Source of the DNA: Cryptomeria japonica
Lineage: Eukaryota; Streptophyta; Pinopsida; Cupressales; Cupressaceae
Length of the DNA stretch: 64,000 nt
Reading direction: 5' to 3'
Assembly (NCBI RefSeq): GCF_030272615.1
Contig: NC_081412.1
Coordinates: 672,647,823 to 672,711,822, forward strand
Part shown: positions 25,092-34,919 of the stretch, one piece after another
Numbering within the stretch: position 1 is the first letter of the stretch
Layout: each line of letters opens with the position of its first letter
Made by a program: the position numbers and the translations under genes
Notes under the pieces: model-generated
What the model was told of the DNA's origin: nothing
Seen by the model: the letters and a program-made list of their open reading frames with translations, nothing else
Databases searched by the model: none

Positions 25092-26194
25092 GATGATGTG
25101 GGTCAAACGGTTTTGCCGTCGGTGAATGAAAGCATTGAACGAGTTCTATTTTTAAAAATTGCATTAAACATTTTAATTTATTTGATTCAGTGTTATTTGC
25201 AAAAAATCATTATCAATGATGTTTCCTTTCTCCAAGAATTATCTAGAATCTTTTCGTCAGATAATATGTAACATTGAATGACTAAATTTTTTCTTTACAA
25301 ATGCTTATTTAATTTAATTATTATTTGAGCATGAATTAAAATTTATATCTGTATGGAAGAAGAGCATACAAGCTTTAGAGTCGTGCAAGAAAATTTCCTA
25401 AAAGAAAGCAAGCAGGCATTATCTTGAATGACATAGAAACAATCTCATCAGCTACCTAGAAGAGAGCAATTGGAGAAAAGAAGAGGAAAGTGTTAAAGGG
25501 ATAAATAGATAGAGAGTATGCGATACAAACAAACAATATTTGGAGTGTCTGATGTGACGTCTGTAATTTATATCTGGAGGAACTAATTGGTTTTGGAGTT
25601 CTTACAAAACCTATTGGGCCACACTTTGGAGGAAATCAATGTGTTCATGCAAGGAGCACCTTTTTTCTATTATGAGAATGATGGTTTTGTACCAAAGGAT
25701 ATTTGGAAGTCAATATCCAAAAATTTCTATATTGTGGAACAAGAGTTGGCGGACTCAAAGTACAATTGTCAGTTTTCAGAAGACCAAGAGGTTATGTACA
25801 CAATCTCCCAATAGAAGAGTGATTTCAAGAATTACCTCTCCCCCCCATGATTATTTAGGAAGCACTTCCTCAAACAAAGGACTATTGGCCTCCATGGGAT
25901 CAAAGAAAAAGATTAAAGCATAGACTCTAGACAATGTGGTGGTGTCCTTCGTGAAGAGCTCTACACTATAATTGAAAATTCACAAGGGAAACTACAAGAT
26001 AGTGAAGAGAAATACAATCTTGAAAAGTGGGAAGAATGGATCTTGGTTTGGGTGGGGCCAAGTTAGGTAGCTCCTCTAGAGGTTGACTAAATAGAAATCA
26101 TATTAGGATTTCAAAAAGATCACACTCGTGGAACTTCATGTGTGAGTGATCGATTGTGGTGTTTGGGTAATGCATTCCAAATAGATATAGTTGC
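25092..26194 (+). repeat. Left arm of the 1.1-kb foldback (inverted repeat) with DRM sequence
   Basis: This arm pairs with 26240-27345 on the opposite strand, at roughly 90% identity with small gaps. Perfectly matched runs include 25626-25682 (57 bp) and 25995-26068 (74 bp), both in the methyltransferase-coding part. About 45 bp (26195-26239) form the loop. A transcript in either direction across the locus should fold into a long hairpin. Confidence 0.93.
25572..26194 (+). pseudogene. DRM: DRM-type DNA methyltransferase fragment, left copy
   Basis: Reading the plus strand across several frames gives, in order: GFGVLTKPIGP, EEINVFMQGAPFFYYEND, DIWKSISKNFYIVE, RPRGYVHNLPIE, LPLPP, YWPPWDQRKRLKH, EKWEEWILVWVGPS, VAPLEVD, IEIILGF.KDHTRG and LGNAFQID.VA. 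This is the N-terminal half of the catalytic domain of plant DRM de novo cytosine methyltransferases, which act in RNA-directed DNA methylation. It has an extra T near 25625 (frameshift) and stops such as TAG at 26065 and after LEVD. The catalytic Cys motif (IV) is not included, so no active enzyme is encoded. The assignment rests on recognised motifs, not a database search. Confidence 0.88.
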
Positions 26195-26870
26195 ATGCCA
26201 TCAGGATAAAAGTCTTTAATCAAGACATTACCCATTTGAAATGCAACTGTATCTATTTGGAATGCATTATGCAAACACCACAATTGATCACTCACACACA
26301 AAGTTCCACGAGTGTGATCTTTTTCAAATCCTAATATGATTTCTATCTTGTCAACCTCTAGAGGAGCCACCTAACTTGGCCCCACCCAAACCAAGATCCA
26401 TTCTTCCCACTTTTCAAGATTGTATTTCTCTTCACTATCTTGCAGTTTCCCTCATGAATTTTCAATTATAGTGCAGAGTTCTTCATGAAGGACACCACCA
26501 CATCATCTAGAGTCTATGCTTCAATTTTTTTCTTTGATCCCATGGAGGCAAATAGTCCTTTGTCTAAGGAAGTGCTTCCTAAATAGTCATGGGGGGGAGA
26601 GGTAATGCTTGAAATTGCCCTTCTATTGGGAGATTGTGTACATAACCTCTTGGTCTTCTAAAAGCTGAAAATTACTTTGAGTCTGCCAACTCTGGTTCCA
26701 CACTATAGAAATTTTTGGATATTGACTTCCAAATATCCCTCGGTGCAAAAGTATCATTCTCATAATAGAAAAAAGGTGCTCCTTGCATGAACACATTGAT
26801 TTCCTCCAAGCGTGGCCCAATAGGTTTCACAGGAACTCCAAAACCAGTTAGTCCCTCGAGACATAAATTA
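26195..26870 (-). pseudogene. DRM: DRM-type DNA methyltransferase fragment, right copy and loop
   Basis: The minus strand repeats the left-copy motifs with fewer errors: LTGFGVPVKPIGPRLEEI near 26855, GAPFFYYENDTFAPRDIWKS, RRPRGYVHNLPIE, then from 26370 an open frame MAPLEVDKIEIILGF, HTRG, NAFQIDTVAF. It continues through the loop as VLIKDFYPDG (26239-26205), the peptide that precedes motif I in DRM proteins. Because the loop continues the gene, the right arm is likely the original captured piece and the left arm its inverted copy. Confidence 0.87.
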
Positions 26871-27345
26871 GAGATGTCACATCAAACACTCTAGACATTG
26901 TTTGTTTGTATTACATGCTATCTATCTATTTATCACCCTTAAACACTTTCTTCTACCATTCTCCAATTGCTCTCTTGTAGGCAGCTGATGAGCTTGTTTC
27001 CATGTCATTCAAGATAATGCCTACTTGCTTTCTTTTAGTAAATTTGCTTGCACATGACTCTTCAACTTGTATGTTCTGCTTCCGTACAGATATAAATTTT
27101 AATTCACGCTCAGATAATAATTAAATAAAATAAGCATTTGTAATGAAAAGATTTAGTCATTCAATGTTACATATTATTTGATGGAAAGATCCTAGACAAT
27201 TCTTGGAGAAAGGAAACATCATTGATAATCATTTTTTGCAAATAACACTGAATCAAATAAATTAAAAATGTTTCATGTAATTTTTAAAAGTAGAACTCAT
27301 TCAATTCTTTCATGCACTGATGGCAAAGTCGTCTGACCCACACCA
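26240..27345 (-). repeat. Right arm of the 1.1-kb foldback
   Basis: This is the reverse complement of 25092-26194. The outer part (26880-27345) has no recognised coding content and may be intron or 5' sequence captured with the methyltransferase exons; its identity to the left arm in the first 100 bases is nearer 88%. The outer boundary is set where similarity stops at GTGTGGGTCAGACG (rc, near 27345). Confidence 0.92.
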
Positions 27346-27744
27346 TTATGCATAATAGAACAAATCAATATAATAGGCTATTATAAAGAATATATACAAA
27401 AATATGAAAGAACATTAAATTACCATTACAAACCCATAAACCATTAAATAGTGAAAATAGATATAAATTTGTAAATGTCTCCCTATAAATACCACAACCA
27501 TAACCAAAACAAAAAAAAATCTTACCCACAAAAACTTAGCTGGTGAGTTGCAAGTCTACAACATCTCTTAGATGACCAAACCGTTTCTTAATTTTGTTCT
27601 TCTGGTTAGTCAATGGATTTAGTTGCATGTTCAAGTTTTCTATTTCAATCCTTTTGTTTCCCTAAATTTGAGACATAATAAAATTCTTGTGAGTGGGAAA
27701 TTGATTCAAGAGTTACGTGTGAAGAATTTGGCAAAGTAAATGAT
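27346..27744. promoter_or_regulatory. AT-rich spacer with a TATA-like box
   Basis: No coding similarity is seen. A good plant TATA box, CCTATAAATACC, lies near 27482-27493 on the plus strand, upstream of the motif-I DRM fragments. Whether it drives transcription is unknown. Its reverse (TATTTATAGG) would point into the foldback. Confidence 0.3.
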
Positions 27745-27935
27745 GACAATCAAACTCAAATTTTATCTGTCTTGATTAAAGAATTTTATCCTGATGGCAT
27801 TAAATTAAAGTTCTTTCTCTATTTTTTGGTGATCTCTGGAGTAGAGGTTACTTTGCATCGACCTGGGATACATTTAACTTGTGTTGTATCTGCGGAAATA
27901 TGTATCCTAGGATGATGCAATGCAACCTTTGCTCC
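27745..27935 (+). pseudogene. DRM: DRM fragment, motif I region, copy 1
   Basis: The plus strand reads SVLIKEFYPDGIKLKFF, then LVISGVEVTLHRPGIHLT and CVVSAEI. In DRM proteins this region, with FPDG..VLSLFSGIGG-type sequence, is SAM-binding motif I and follows the GNAFQVDTVA block. The Gly-rich core is altered (LVISGVE). Similarity stops near 27935, possibly at an exon end. Confidence 0.78.
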
Positions 27936-28145
27936 ACCAATACTAGATAGAAGAGAAAGTACTTTAATTTAAAGCCAACATGATAAAATGCTTTCAAGAC
28001 ATATATTAGGTATAAAAGGAAGCCTACCTTGTCATTTGAAGGGGTTTACCTACAATTCAAGTGATCTCTTAATTATAAAATCAATTCAATTCCAAGTGAA
28101 CATGCAATCAAGCATTCATCAAGAATTGAAGGAGAAATCAAGTTA
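27764..28145 (+). repeat. Direct repeat, copy 1 (partner 28545-28917)
   Basis: About 380 bp repeated after about 780 bp with high similarity (mostly single-base differences). It contains the motif-I DRM fragment and about 200 bp of following noncoding sequence ending in GGAGAAATCAAGTT. It is a segmental duplication within the transposon. Confidence 0.9.
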
Positions 28146-28469
28146 ATAAAGATATTTAATAAAGATATCATCTTTTAAATTAAGAAATGGGCAGGAGATT
28201 AAGAATAGAAACCTTCCATATTGCACACTTTAAGGTATATGAAAATTAATTTAAAGTGTATTCATTTAGGGACCTTTCATAAAATATTCTCAACTTACAT
28301 ATCATAAAAGGATCTTAAAATATTCATTATTTATAATTATCAGAATTTGGTTGTTCCGTACACCTTCCTTTACTATTTTAAAAATATCATCGACCAAAAT
28401 ATTGTGCTGCAGTAGTATGGAGTGCATTTCATCTATTTTATGTCTAAATATTTCATCATACCACTTTCT

Positions 28470-28715
28470 TTTCAAAGGTGATTGATCGATTGCGGTGTTT
28501 GGGTAATGCATTCCAAATAGATCCAGTTGCATAGCATTTATTTGTCTTGATTAAAGACTTTTATCCTGATGGCATTAAATTAAAGTTCTTTCCCTATTTT
28601 TTGGTGATCTCTGGAGTAGAGGTTGCTTTGCATCAACCTGGGATACATTTAACTTGTATTGTATCTACGGAAATATGTATCCTAGGATGATGCAATGCAA
28701 CCTCTACTCCACCAA
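28470..28715 (+). pseudogene. DRM: DRM fragment spanning the rearranged junction, copy 2
   Basis: One frame gives VIDRLRCLGNAFQIDPVA, a stop, HLFVLIKDFYPDGIKLKFF and ISGVEVALHQPGIHLTCIVS. The GNAFQID block is followed directly by motif I. In canonical cytosine methyltransferases motif I is N-terminal, so this order is the diagnostic DRM rearrangement and excludes MET1- or CMT-type sources. It ends at ILG-stop near 28700. Confidence 0.85.
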
Positions 28716-28917
28716 TACCAGATAGAAGAGAAAGTACTTTAATTTAAAGCCATTAGGATAAAATGCTTTCAAGACATATATAAGGTATAAAAGGAAGCCT
28801 ATCATGTCATTTGAAGGGGTCAACCTACAATTCAAGTGATCTCTTAGTTATAAAATCAATTCAATTCCAAGTGAATAGGAAATCAAGCATTGAAGGAGAA
28901 TTCAAGTTGGTGCACGT
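28545..28917 (+). repeat. Direct repeat, copy 2 (partner 27764-28145)
   Basis: It matches copy 1 from TTATCCTGATGGCATTAAAT to GGAGAATTCAAGTT, with a deletion of about 10 bp near 28890. Just upstream, 28475-28530 also matches the inner end of the foldback arm (TTTGGGTAATGCATTCCAAA). Confidence 0.9.
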
Positions 28918-29324
28918 GCATTTGGAAGACAAAAGGACTCAATGAAGCCATTAAATACTTTTGAAGGTCTTAGGAGTGAAGAGCCAATCAATTATGTTGT
29001 CTTAAGGGGGCAGCCTTAAACAACACACACTAAGCTTTGACTGCTTAGGTGTGTTGTGGGCCCATTCCTTCCCTTGATGTCCCTTCCCATCTGTTTCTAT
29101 TAAAAAGACAATCACCATTAGCATTTGAATTTAAACAGTGTTCTCGCATTTGACTACATAGAACAAAGCAAATGGCATAAGAAACTCTCATCTACCTCAC
29201 AGTTGTCATAGAATACCTCCCCGAGGAGATATTCTCATGTCCTTTCCTACTTTATGTTGTCGATGAAATACATAAGCGTCCTCACAATGTAGTCAATGCA
29301 ACAAATAGATTTCCATTTCGATTA

Positions 29325-29725
29325 GGTTTATTTGCCAATGTACTCTCTGCCTATGCCAAAATGGGAGCTTTGGAATAGAGCATGGGCTTCCATCAAAGAA
29401 GAAGGTAAGGGCAATTAATATTAGATTCTTATGATTGGAAATGCTTTGTTTGACATGTTTGGAAAATGTGGAAGTATAGACATGAAAGCACATGAACTGT
29501 TTAGTGAGATGCATCAAAGAAACACGATCTAATGGAATGCTATGATTGTAGGATATGCACAAGATGTGTTTGAAATGGATTTAGAAACTTCCAACCAAAT
29601 GTGATTAGTGAGTATAGATGTTGTAGTGCAACTGTCTAGGTACACATGCATGCAAAATATATAAGCTTAGATAAGGCACATGAACTATTTGACATAATGC
29701 CTCAAAGATCACCCAATATCCAATG
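29325..29725 (+). pseudogene. PPR-protein gene fragments
   Basis: The plus strand gives FANVLSAYAKMGALE, MIGNALFDMFGKCGSID, AHELFSEMHQRNTI, WNAMIVGYAQ and, after a gap, ISLDKAHELFDIMPQRSP. These are PPR motifs of the plant PLS/DYW class, normally organellar RNA-binding proteins. Stops and frameshifts break it and only a few repeats remain. It lies inside the CACTA element, so it is probably captured host sequence. Confidence 0.8.
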
Positions 29726-29729
29726 ATGG

Positions 29730-32270
29730 TTGGGAGAAAGAAAACATCAATTTTTTGATAATCTTAAATATTTATTTATTCATCACTATAAATATATTAT
29801 GAATTTAGTCTCACTATTGCAGAAATTTATTCTATTATGAATGCAATATTTAGGGATGTAATCTTTATATTTTTTTTTTTAATTACGAAAAGGTCCTAAT
29901 AGAATCCCCAACTAATTAATTTAGAGAAAGATACCACTAAAGAAAGAAATTCAATCCTCACCACTATGGTCTTGAAGGCTTTTAAGACACTTGGATTCCT
30001 ATTTTGGCCCACTTTTCCTTGACCCTATGTTAAGATAGTAAACTAGTTTGAGAGAATCTATTGGGTGGGAAATTTTGTATGGTTGCAATTATTTTCATGC
30101 ATGGAAAGTGATTTAAAGTTTGGACCAATAGAGGATAAGTATTTCTTGAACCTTCAAGGACATGTGTAGAGCACCACATGGATGTTTCTCCATTATTGAA
30201 CTCTTTGAATATGTAAGTAAATTATTTTTGCTTGATGACACAGTAAGTGTGGTATTTGTCTTTTCAATATGTTGTGGATAATATTAATCAAATATGGAAT
30301 TTTTTTGATGCTATATACACTATGTTTTGGATTGGATTTAGGTAAGCGAAGAGGTAATGGAAGAATAAAAGAGGTACACAAAGGAAGAAGAGTGAAATAG
30401 GTGGTTTGGGATGGAGGTTACAAGTATATATGATAATTCGTATGGATAATTTGTTGTCTATAAAGAGGCAAATAAGCTATCACAACTTCAACATGAATGA
30501 ATGCCTCATCTACAAAAGCAAAACGTACCTCTAATGGTTTCAAAATTTGTCAAAATAGTTATGATATGCCAAATAATCAAGTGGAATATCCTTTAGGTAA
30601 CTAATATTATCTTCAAACTATTTATTTTGATTTTCATGATATCCTTTCCATGTGCATTTCCCTTGGTTTTAGTCCCATTTTTTCTTTATTTTATTCAAAA
30701 CAAAATTTATAGATGCCTCTACTTGTCTCACCACTCATTAATTTTTTGGGATTTTCATTCCATTCACCAAGGTTGGCATCTATTCTAAGACTTTGTGTCA
30801 TGGCCAAGCTAAATGATTTTCCTCTAGTTTCTCTCCAATCTAGTCACCTAGTAGCATGTGAAATCTATCTCTTCCTAATTATTATTCTCTCCATCTTTTT
30901 AATGACCATTTCATTAATGAATCCTTCCTCATAATTTTGGATAAGTGAGACAATGTTAGCTCAAGGAATCTTTTCAATCCTCTTTCAAGATTCTTTCCCA
31001 AGTAATAATCTTGCATATTGGAAAATAAATTACGCTTCCTTATAATGTTTAGATTTATTCTAAAGTGCTCATTGTGGCTCATGTTTACTACTCTTCCTAT
31101 TAGTCTCATTCCAATATCTCCTACAAAAATATGGAATGATTATGTATTTATATTTTATTTGTGTCTCCTAAATATCCACAAAATTTGGAACAATAATACA
31201 TTTTTTAATAATATTTAATTGTAAAAGAAAGGATTAAAATGGAACTAAACACTCTAAATAAATTAATCAGGGTTAAAGGGATAAACTAGGATCAATTCAT
31301 GAAGGCAAGATTTTTTATCTCAAAATTAATAGATTCATGCAAAAAAAGAAATATTAAATCTAGAGATAAAATTCTTGAAAAATTTAGCTAGCTAAAAGTG
31401 AAAGAATGTTGTCAAGCTCTCATTTTCGCACAGACTGGCAAAGGTTGTAGAGGAGAAATCACTATTGAACTTACCCTTGTCTCATATAACTCTATGTTGG
31501 CTAGGCCCCACAATAATTAGAAGATCCTAATTACTACTGTCCTAAACCTTGCATTGACCAAGACAATTTCACAGTGAATTGAGTTAATTAGTCCATTAGC
31601 GAGATTGGGAAAGAGTTTGGTATTGAGTTAGGTGTTGGTGGAAGGTTTAAGGAGGTACGCTATCATCATAATTAATGTTAGAGAGTGTTGTGTGAAGAAG
31701 AATGGCCATGAAAGGAGTGACTATCCTAAGTGCTTGAGACTGTCAAAAAAAGTGAGTGTTGCAGAAGTGAATCTTCCTTTGACCTTTGTGTGGTTGGGAG
31801 GGTAAAGACCCATGGTGGTATATGTTGAGTGGTTGGGAGGGTAAAGACCCACATATCAACTATCTACTTTGACATCCTAGCATGGTGTCCACCTACTCTA
31901 AAACCTTGTGGGCACTCTTTGTCTAATACTAACATATACATAACATGTGCCTCTCATATAACCCTATGTTGGCAAGGCCCCACCATAATTAGAAGATCCT
32001 AATTACTAAAAACACTAGATTCTCCCCTAAAAGGTTGTTGATTCATAGAAGGCCTAGCTTGATAGCCCTATAGTCTCTCATACCTAAAATATCCTTGTGT
32101 CTATGATGGTCAAATGTGACTACCCTATGGCCTCTACTATGCTCTAGTAGACCTATGTCCCTAATATTGATACTATTGGGTTTTTCTTTGTAAATCATGT
32201 AGTAAGTCTAAATCATCCTTTGAAGGATGGGGAGGCCTATGGACACTTTAGTCCCTTAATCAAGGTTACA
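29730..32270. other. Unclassified CACTA interior with short internal repeats
   Basis: No gene is recognised in these 2.5 kb. Two internal repeats are visible: a block containing TATGTTGGCTAGGCCCCAC and AATTAGAAGATCCTAATTAC at 31475-31535 recurs at 31953-32010, and GTGGTTGGGAGGGTAAAGAC occurs twice about 42 bp apart (31790, 31832). The rest is AT-rich. Confidence 0.5.
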
Positions 32271-32279
32271 AATTTCTCT

Positions 32280-32790
32280 CATGCCTCTTGTGTCCTCCCA
32301 TGTACCTCCTTTTCCATAAGAGACTTTGCCATAGCAACCCTAAAGTCATTTGGATTGGCCATGTGTAGGAAAACTAAAATTTTGGGCTTTCCACCCCTAA
32401 TGAAATAATTGACAAGTAACTTGTCTTGAATGTAATCTACAAACTACAAGAACTCCAAAAACTAACTCTCATGTTGAGCCACTATGAAACCTTATTGTGT
32501 AAATTGTGAAACTCATCTATGCATCTCTGTCAAAAATATTTTGAAATAGAACACACTTTGAAGCACTCCAAAATGGTATCTCGAGAGGGTTTCCAATGTG
32601 AGTTGGTGCATTTTATCCTCCCAGTACCACAAGGTGGAAGCAAGTCCTCTCAAAAATTGCATTGAAAATTATGCCTTTAGGTTGCTCACATATAGATGCA
32701 ACCCAAAGCATAAGTCCAAGCTAATTAGTAAACAAGACTTATCCTCAACCCCATTTGTGGATCTTAAAAATGTAGAGGATTGGAGATGAA
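32280..32790 (-). pseudogene. Ty3/gypsy gag fragment
   Basis: The minus strand reads QFLRGLASTLWYWEDKMHQL near 32670 and, downstream, DKLLVNYFIRGGKPKI and FLHMANPNDFRVAMAKSL near 32440-32300. This spacing resembles a retrotransposon gag domain: a Leu-x-Gly-x-Ala-x-x-Trp-Trp helix followed by an LVNYFI..L segment. It is short and broken, without other gypsy domains nearby. Confidence 0.5.
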
Positions 32791-33054
32791 GCAACTCTGG
32801 AATATGATCCTTTGGCTCATGATACATTCTTTCTATAGTCTATACCTCTTGTATTTATGCATGATGAGGCTAGGTAATGTGTATTGATCAATATTCTATC
32901 TCCCCTTTATGTATTTCCCAAATTCAAGGCGAACTCCTAATAAGCTCCCAAGATGCAAGTATATGCTCCTCTACTACAAGTGGATCCTCATGGCTTGTAA
33001 GATTTGAGGTCCATACTCAGGCTACTCATCTTGGTGAAAACTCTCAAAGTGATA

Positions 33055-33330
33055 TGACCCTTCCTTCCATTTCCTACACCCTATTTTCTAACCCACTCCT
33101 CATAACCTTTACCTCACTTCCTATCATTATTACCTTCCATCTACCTTTCATATCCCCTATCTTAACCTCCTCCACTTTCCTACATCATATCCTACCCCTT
33201 AACCTCATACACACTTACTTTTACTTCACCTACCTAACCCCATTCCATCCTTCACATCCTTTTATCTCCCCCCATTCACTTAACTACCTTCCAAACCCCT
33301 AACATATCCTAACTTAGTCTTTTACCATTA
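33055..33330. repeat. Pyrimidine-rich low-complexity tract
   Basis: About 275 bp are nearly all C, T and A on the plus strand, with repeated CCTTCC, ACCTCA and CCCATTC. The long open frame over it (32877-33302) comes from this composition, not from a gene. Confidence 0.7.
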
Positions 33331-34135
33331 CATCCTTCATCACTTACCTCCCTATCTTATCCTAACCCACACCTGATAATATTATACCTCTCAGCTTCCA
33401 TTTTATACCACCTTCCTAATGGTACACTTATGCTCCCCTCCAAAACACCGAGAAAAAATAGCACTCGATCACTACACATTGCTCTCACGGTTCTGCAGCA
33501 AGGATTTTCTATCACTACCATATATACCAGCATCCATAATTAGGATATATTTTACATAATGGCACTCAATCATGCAGATTTAGGTCATCCATCCCCTTAA
33601 TTAGGATATATTTTAAATATGGAAAGTAGTGTTAATATGTTTCAGGCTAACTATATTGTTCATTATTTAAAATGTAGTGTTTAAATAATACATGATTGTA
33701 GGATTGTTCAATGGTTTAGGTCTTGTAAGAAATTTTTCTTTTAAATCGATCATATCATATTACAGAAACCTCTCACCATCTTTGCTATTGCCAATTAATC
33801 TGATAAATATATAATAAAATTTGAATCTAAATATTTGAATATGTATAACAATGAATTTGTTGATTATACCCTACCTTTTTCTTACAGCGATTAAACCATT
33901 CCTACATCCTATAGTGATTAAACCCATAGGGAACTATGTCCACCTCCCTCCTTCGTGTTCATTGGGGAACAGCCCCTACCTGCATGTTCCCTATTGTGAT
34001 CCCCATTGTGATCCCCTAATATGCCCTGAGACAATGTGAACTAAGATACCTTGGGAGGGCCTTTAGGTAGGCACTCATTCACTCAACCGAGAAGGGATGC
34101 TTACGTAAATAGTTGTGGTTGAAGCTAGTGAAGAT
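33331..34135. other. Unclassified CACTA interior
   Basis: Nothing recognised. AATTAGGATATATTTTA occurs twice about 65 bp apart (33537 and 33598). GTGATTAAACC/GCGATTAAACC and TGTGATCCCC recur within 33880-34020. Confidence 0.4.
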
Positions 34136-34139
34136 GGAT

Positions 34140-34275
34140 AGAGATTCGATAGTGTGGTGTATATGTTTGCAAAATCTGGAAGCATCCACAAAGCAGGTGA
34201 GCTATTTGATAGAATGCCTCAAAGAGATGTCATTTCATGGAACACAATGATGGGAATGGCAAATACTCAATGCTA
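34140..34275 (+). pseudogene. PPR-protein gene fragment, second piece
   Basis: One frame gives VYMFAKSGSIHKAGELFDRM then PQRDVISWNTMM, a near-perfect PPR motif pair of the PLS class. It is better preserved than the copy at 29325-29725, and 4.5 kb of unrelated sequence separates them, so they may be separate captures or parts of one broken gene. Confidence 0.8.
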
Positions 34276-34919
34276 AAGGAAAAGAACCATAAAATTCATT
34301 TATCTACTTGATATTGGAGAACAAGTCTTAGGATAAAAACCTATCAAGAGCCTAGAATTGAGGGTTAATCATTTTGCCAAATCACTTGGAGTTGTGATCC
34401 AAGCTTCTTCTATTCTGAACTATTTTGATATTAGGGCCTTGCTCTTAGCCTCATCAAAATACTTGATCCCAAATAGACTCATTCACCTCTAAACCAAAAA
34501 CCCAATAACACTTCCAACATCATTAAATATTTAATAAACTTTTCAAAAGATCTTTTTGTTATTTATTGGAAATTTTTAACAATTACATAATTCTCATATA
34601 GACTAGAATAGAAGAATAAACATATGTAAAAGATTTGTCCACAACAACATCTACTACTGAAAGTTTGCACCATTACATGCACCTGCAAATTCATATTTTA
34701 ACATAAACATGATACAGGACAATAATAATTTGAAATAAATGTCCACCACACATCCGATCTCCTTAAAGATAAGCATTAAAATATGAAGTACACAACCTAT
34801 CTTCCCTACAATGAGGAAAATACAAATTATCTAACACTAGAAGACGCAATCAACTTCACTCCAATGGCTTCCTAAAAACCAAAGAAGGATCTATCTAGCC
34901 ATAGTTGGAAATTTTTCAT

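Noticed and set aside
25587-25814. Possible intact small gene in the left foldback arm
   Set aside because: The open frame is a methyltransferase fragment that leaves the true frame at both ends; adjacent motifs lie in other frames.
24846-27345. A direct homologue of rice MIR820
   Set aside because: I cannot match any mature miR820 sequence from memory, and the structure is a 1.1-kb foldback rather than a short MIRNA hairpin. Only the analogy is kept.
28302-28532. Minus-strand ORF as a gene
   Set aside because: Its first part is the antisense of the DRM fragment; the remainder shows no recognised motif.
32877-33302. A 141-codon plus-strand protein
   Set aside because: It arises from a pyrimidine-rich strand and has a low-complexity Leu/Ser/Thr/Pro composition.
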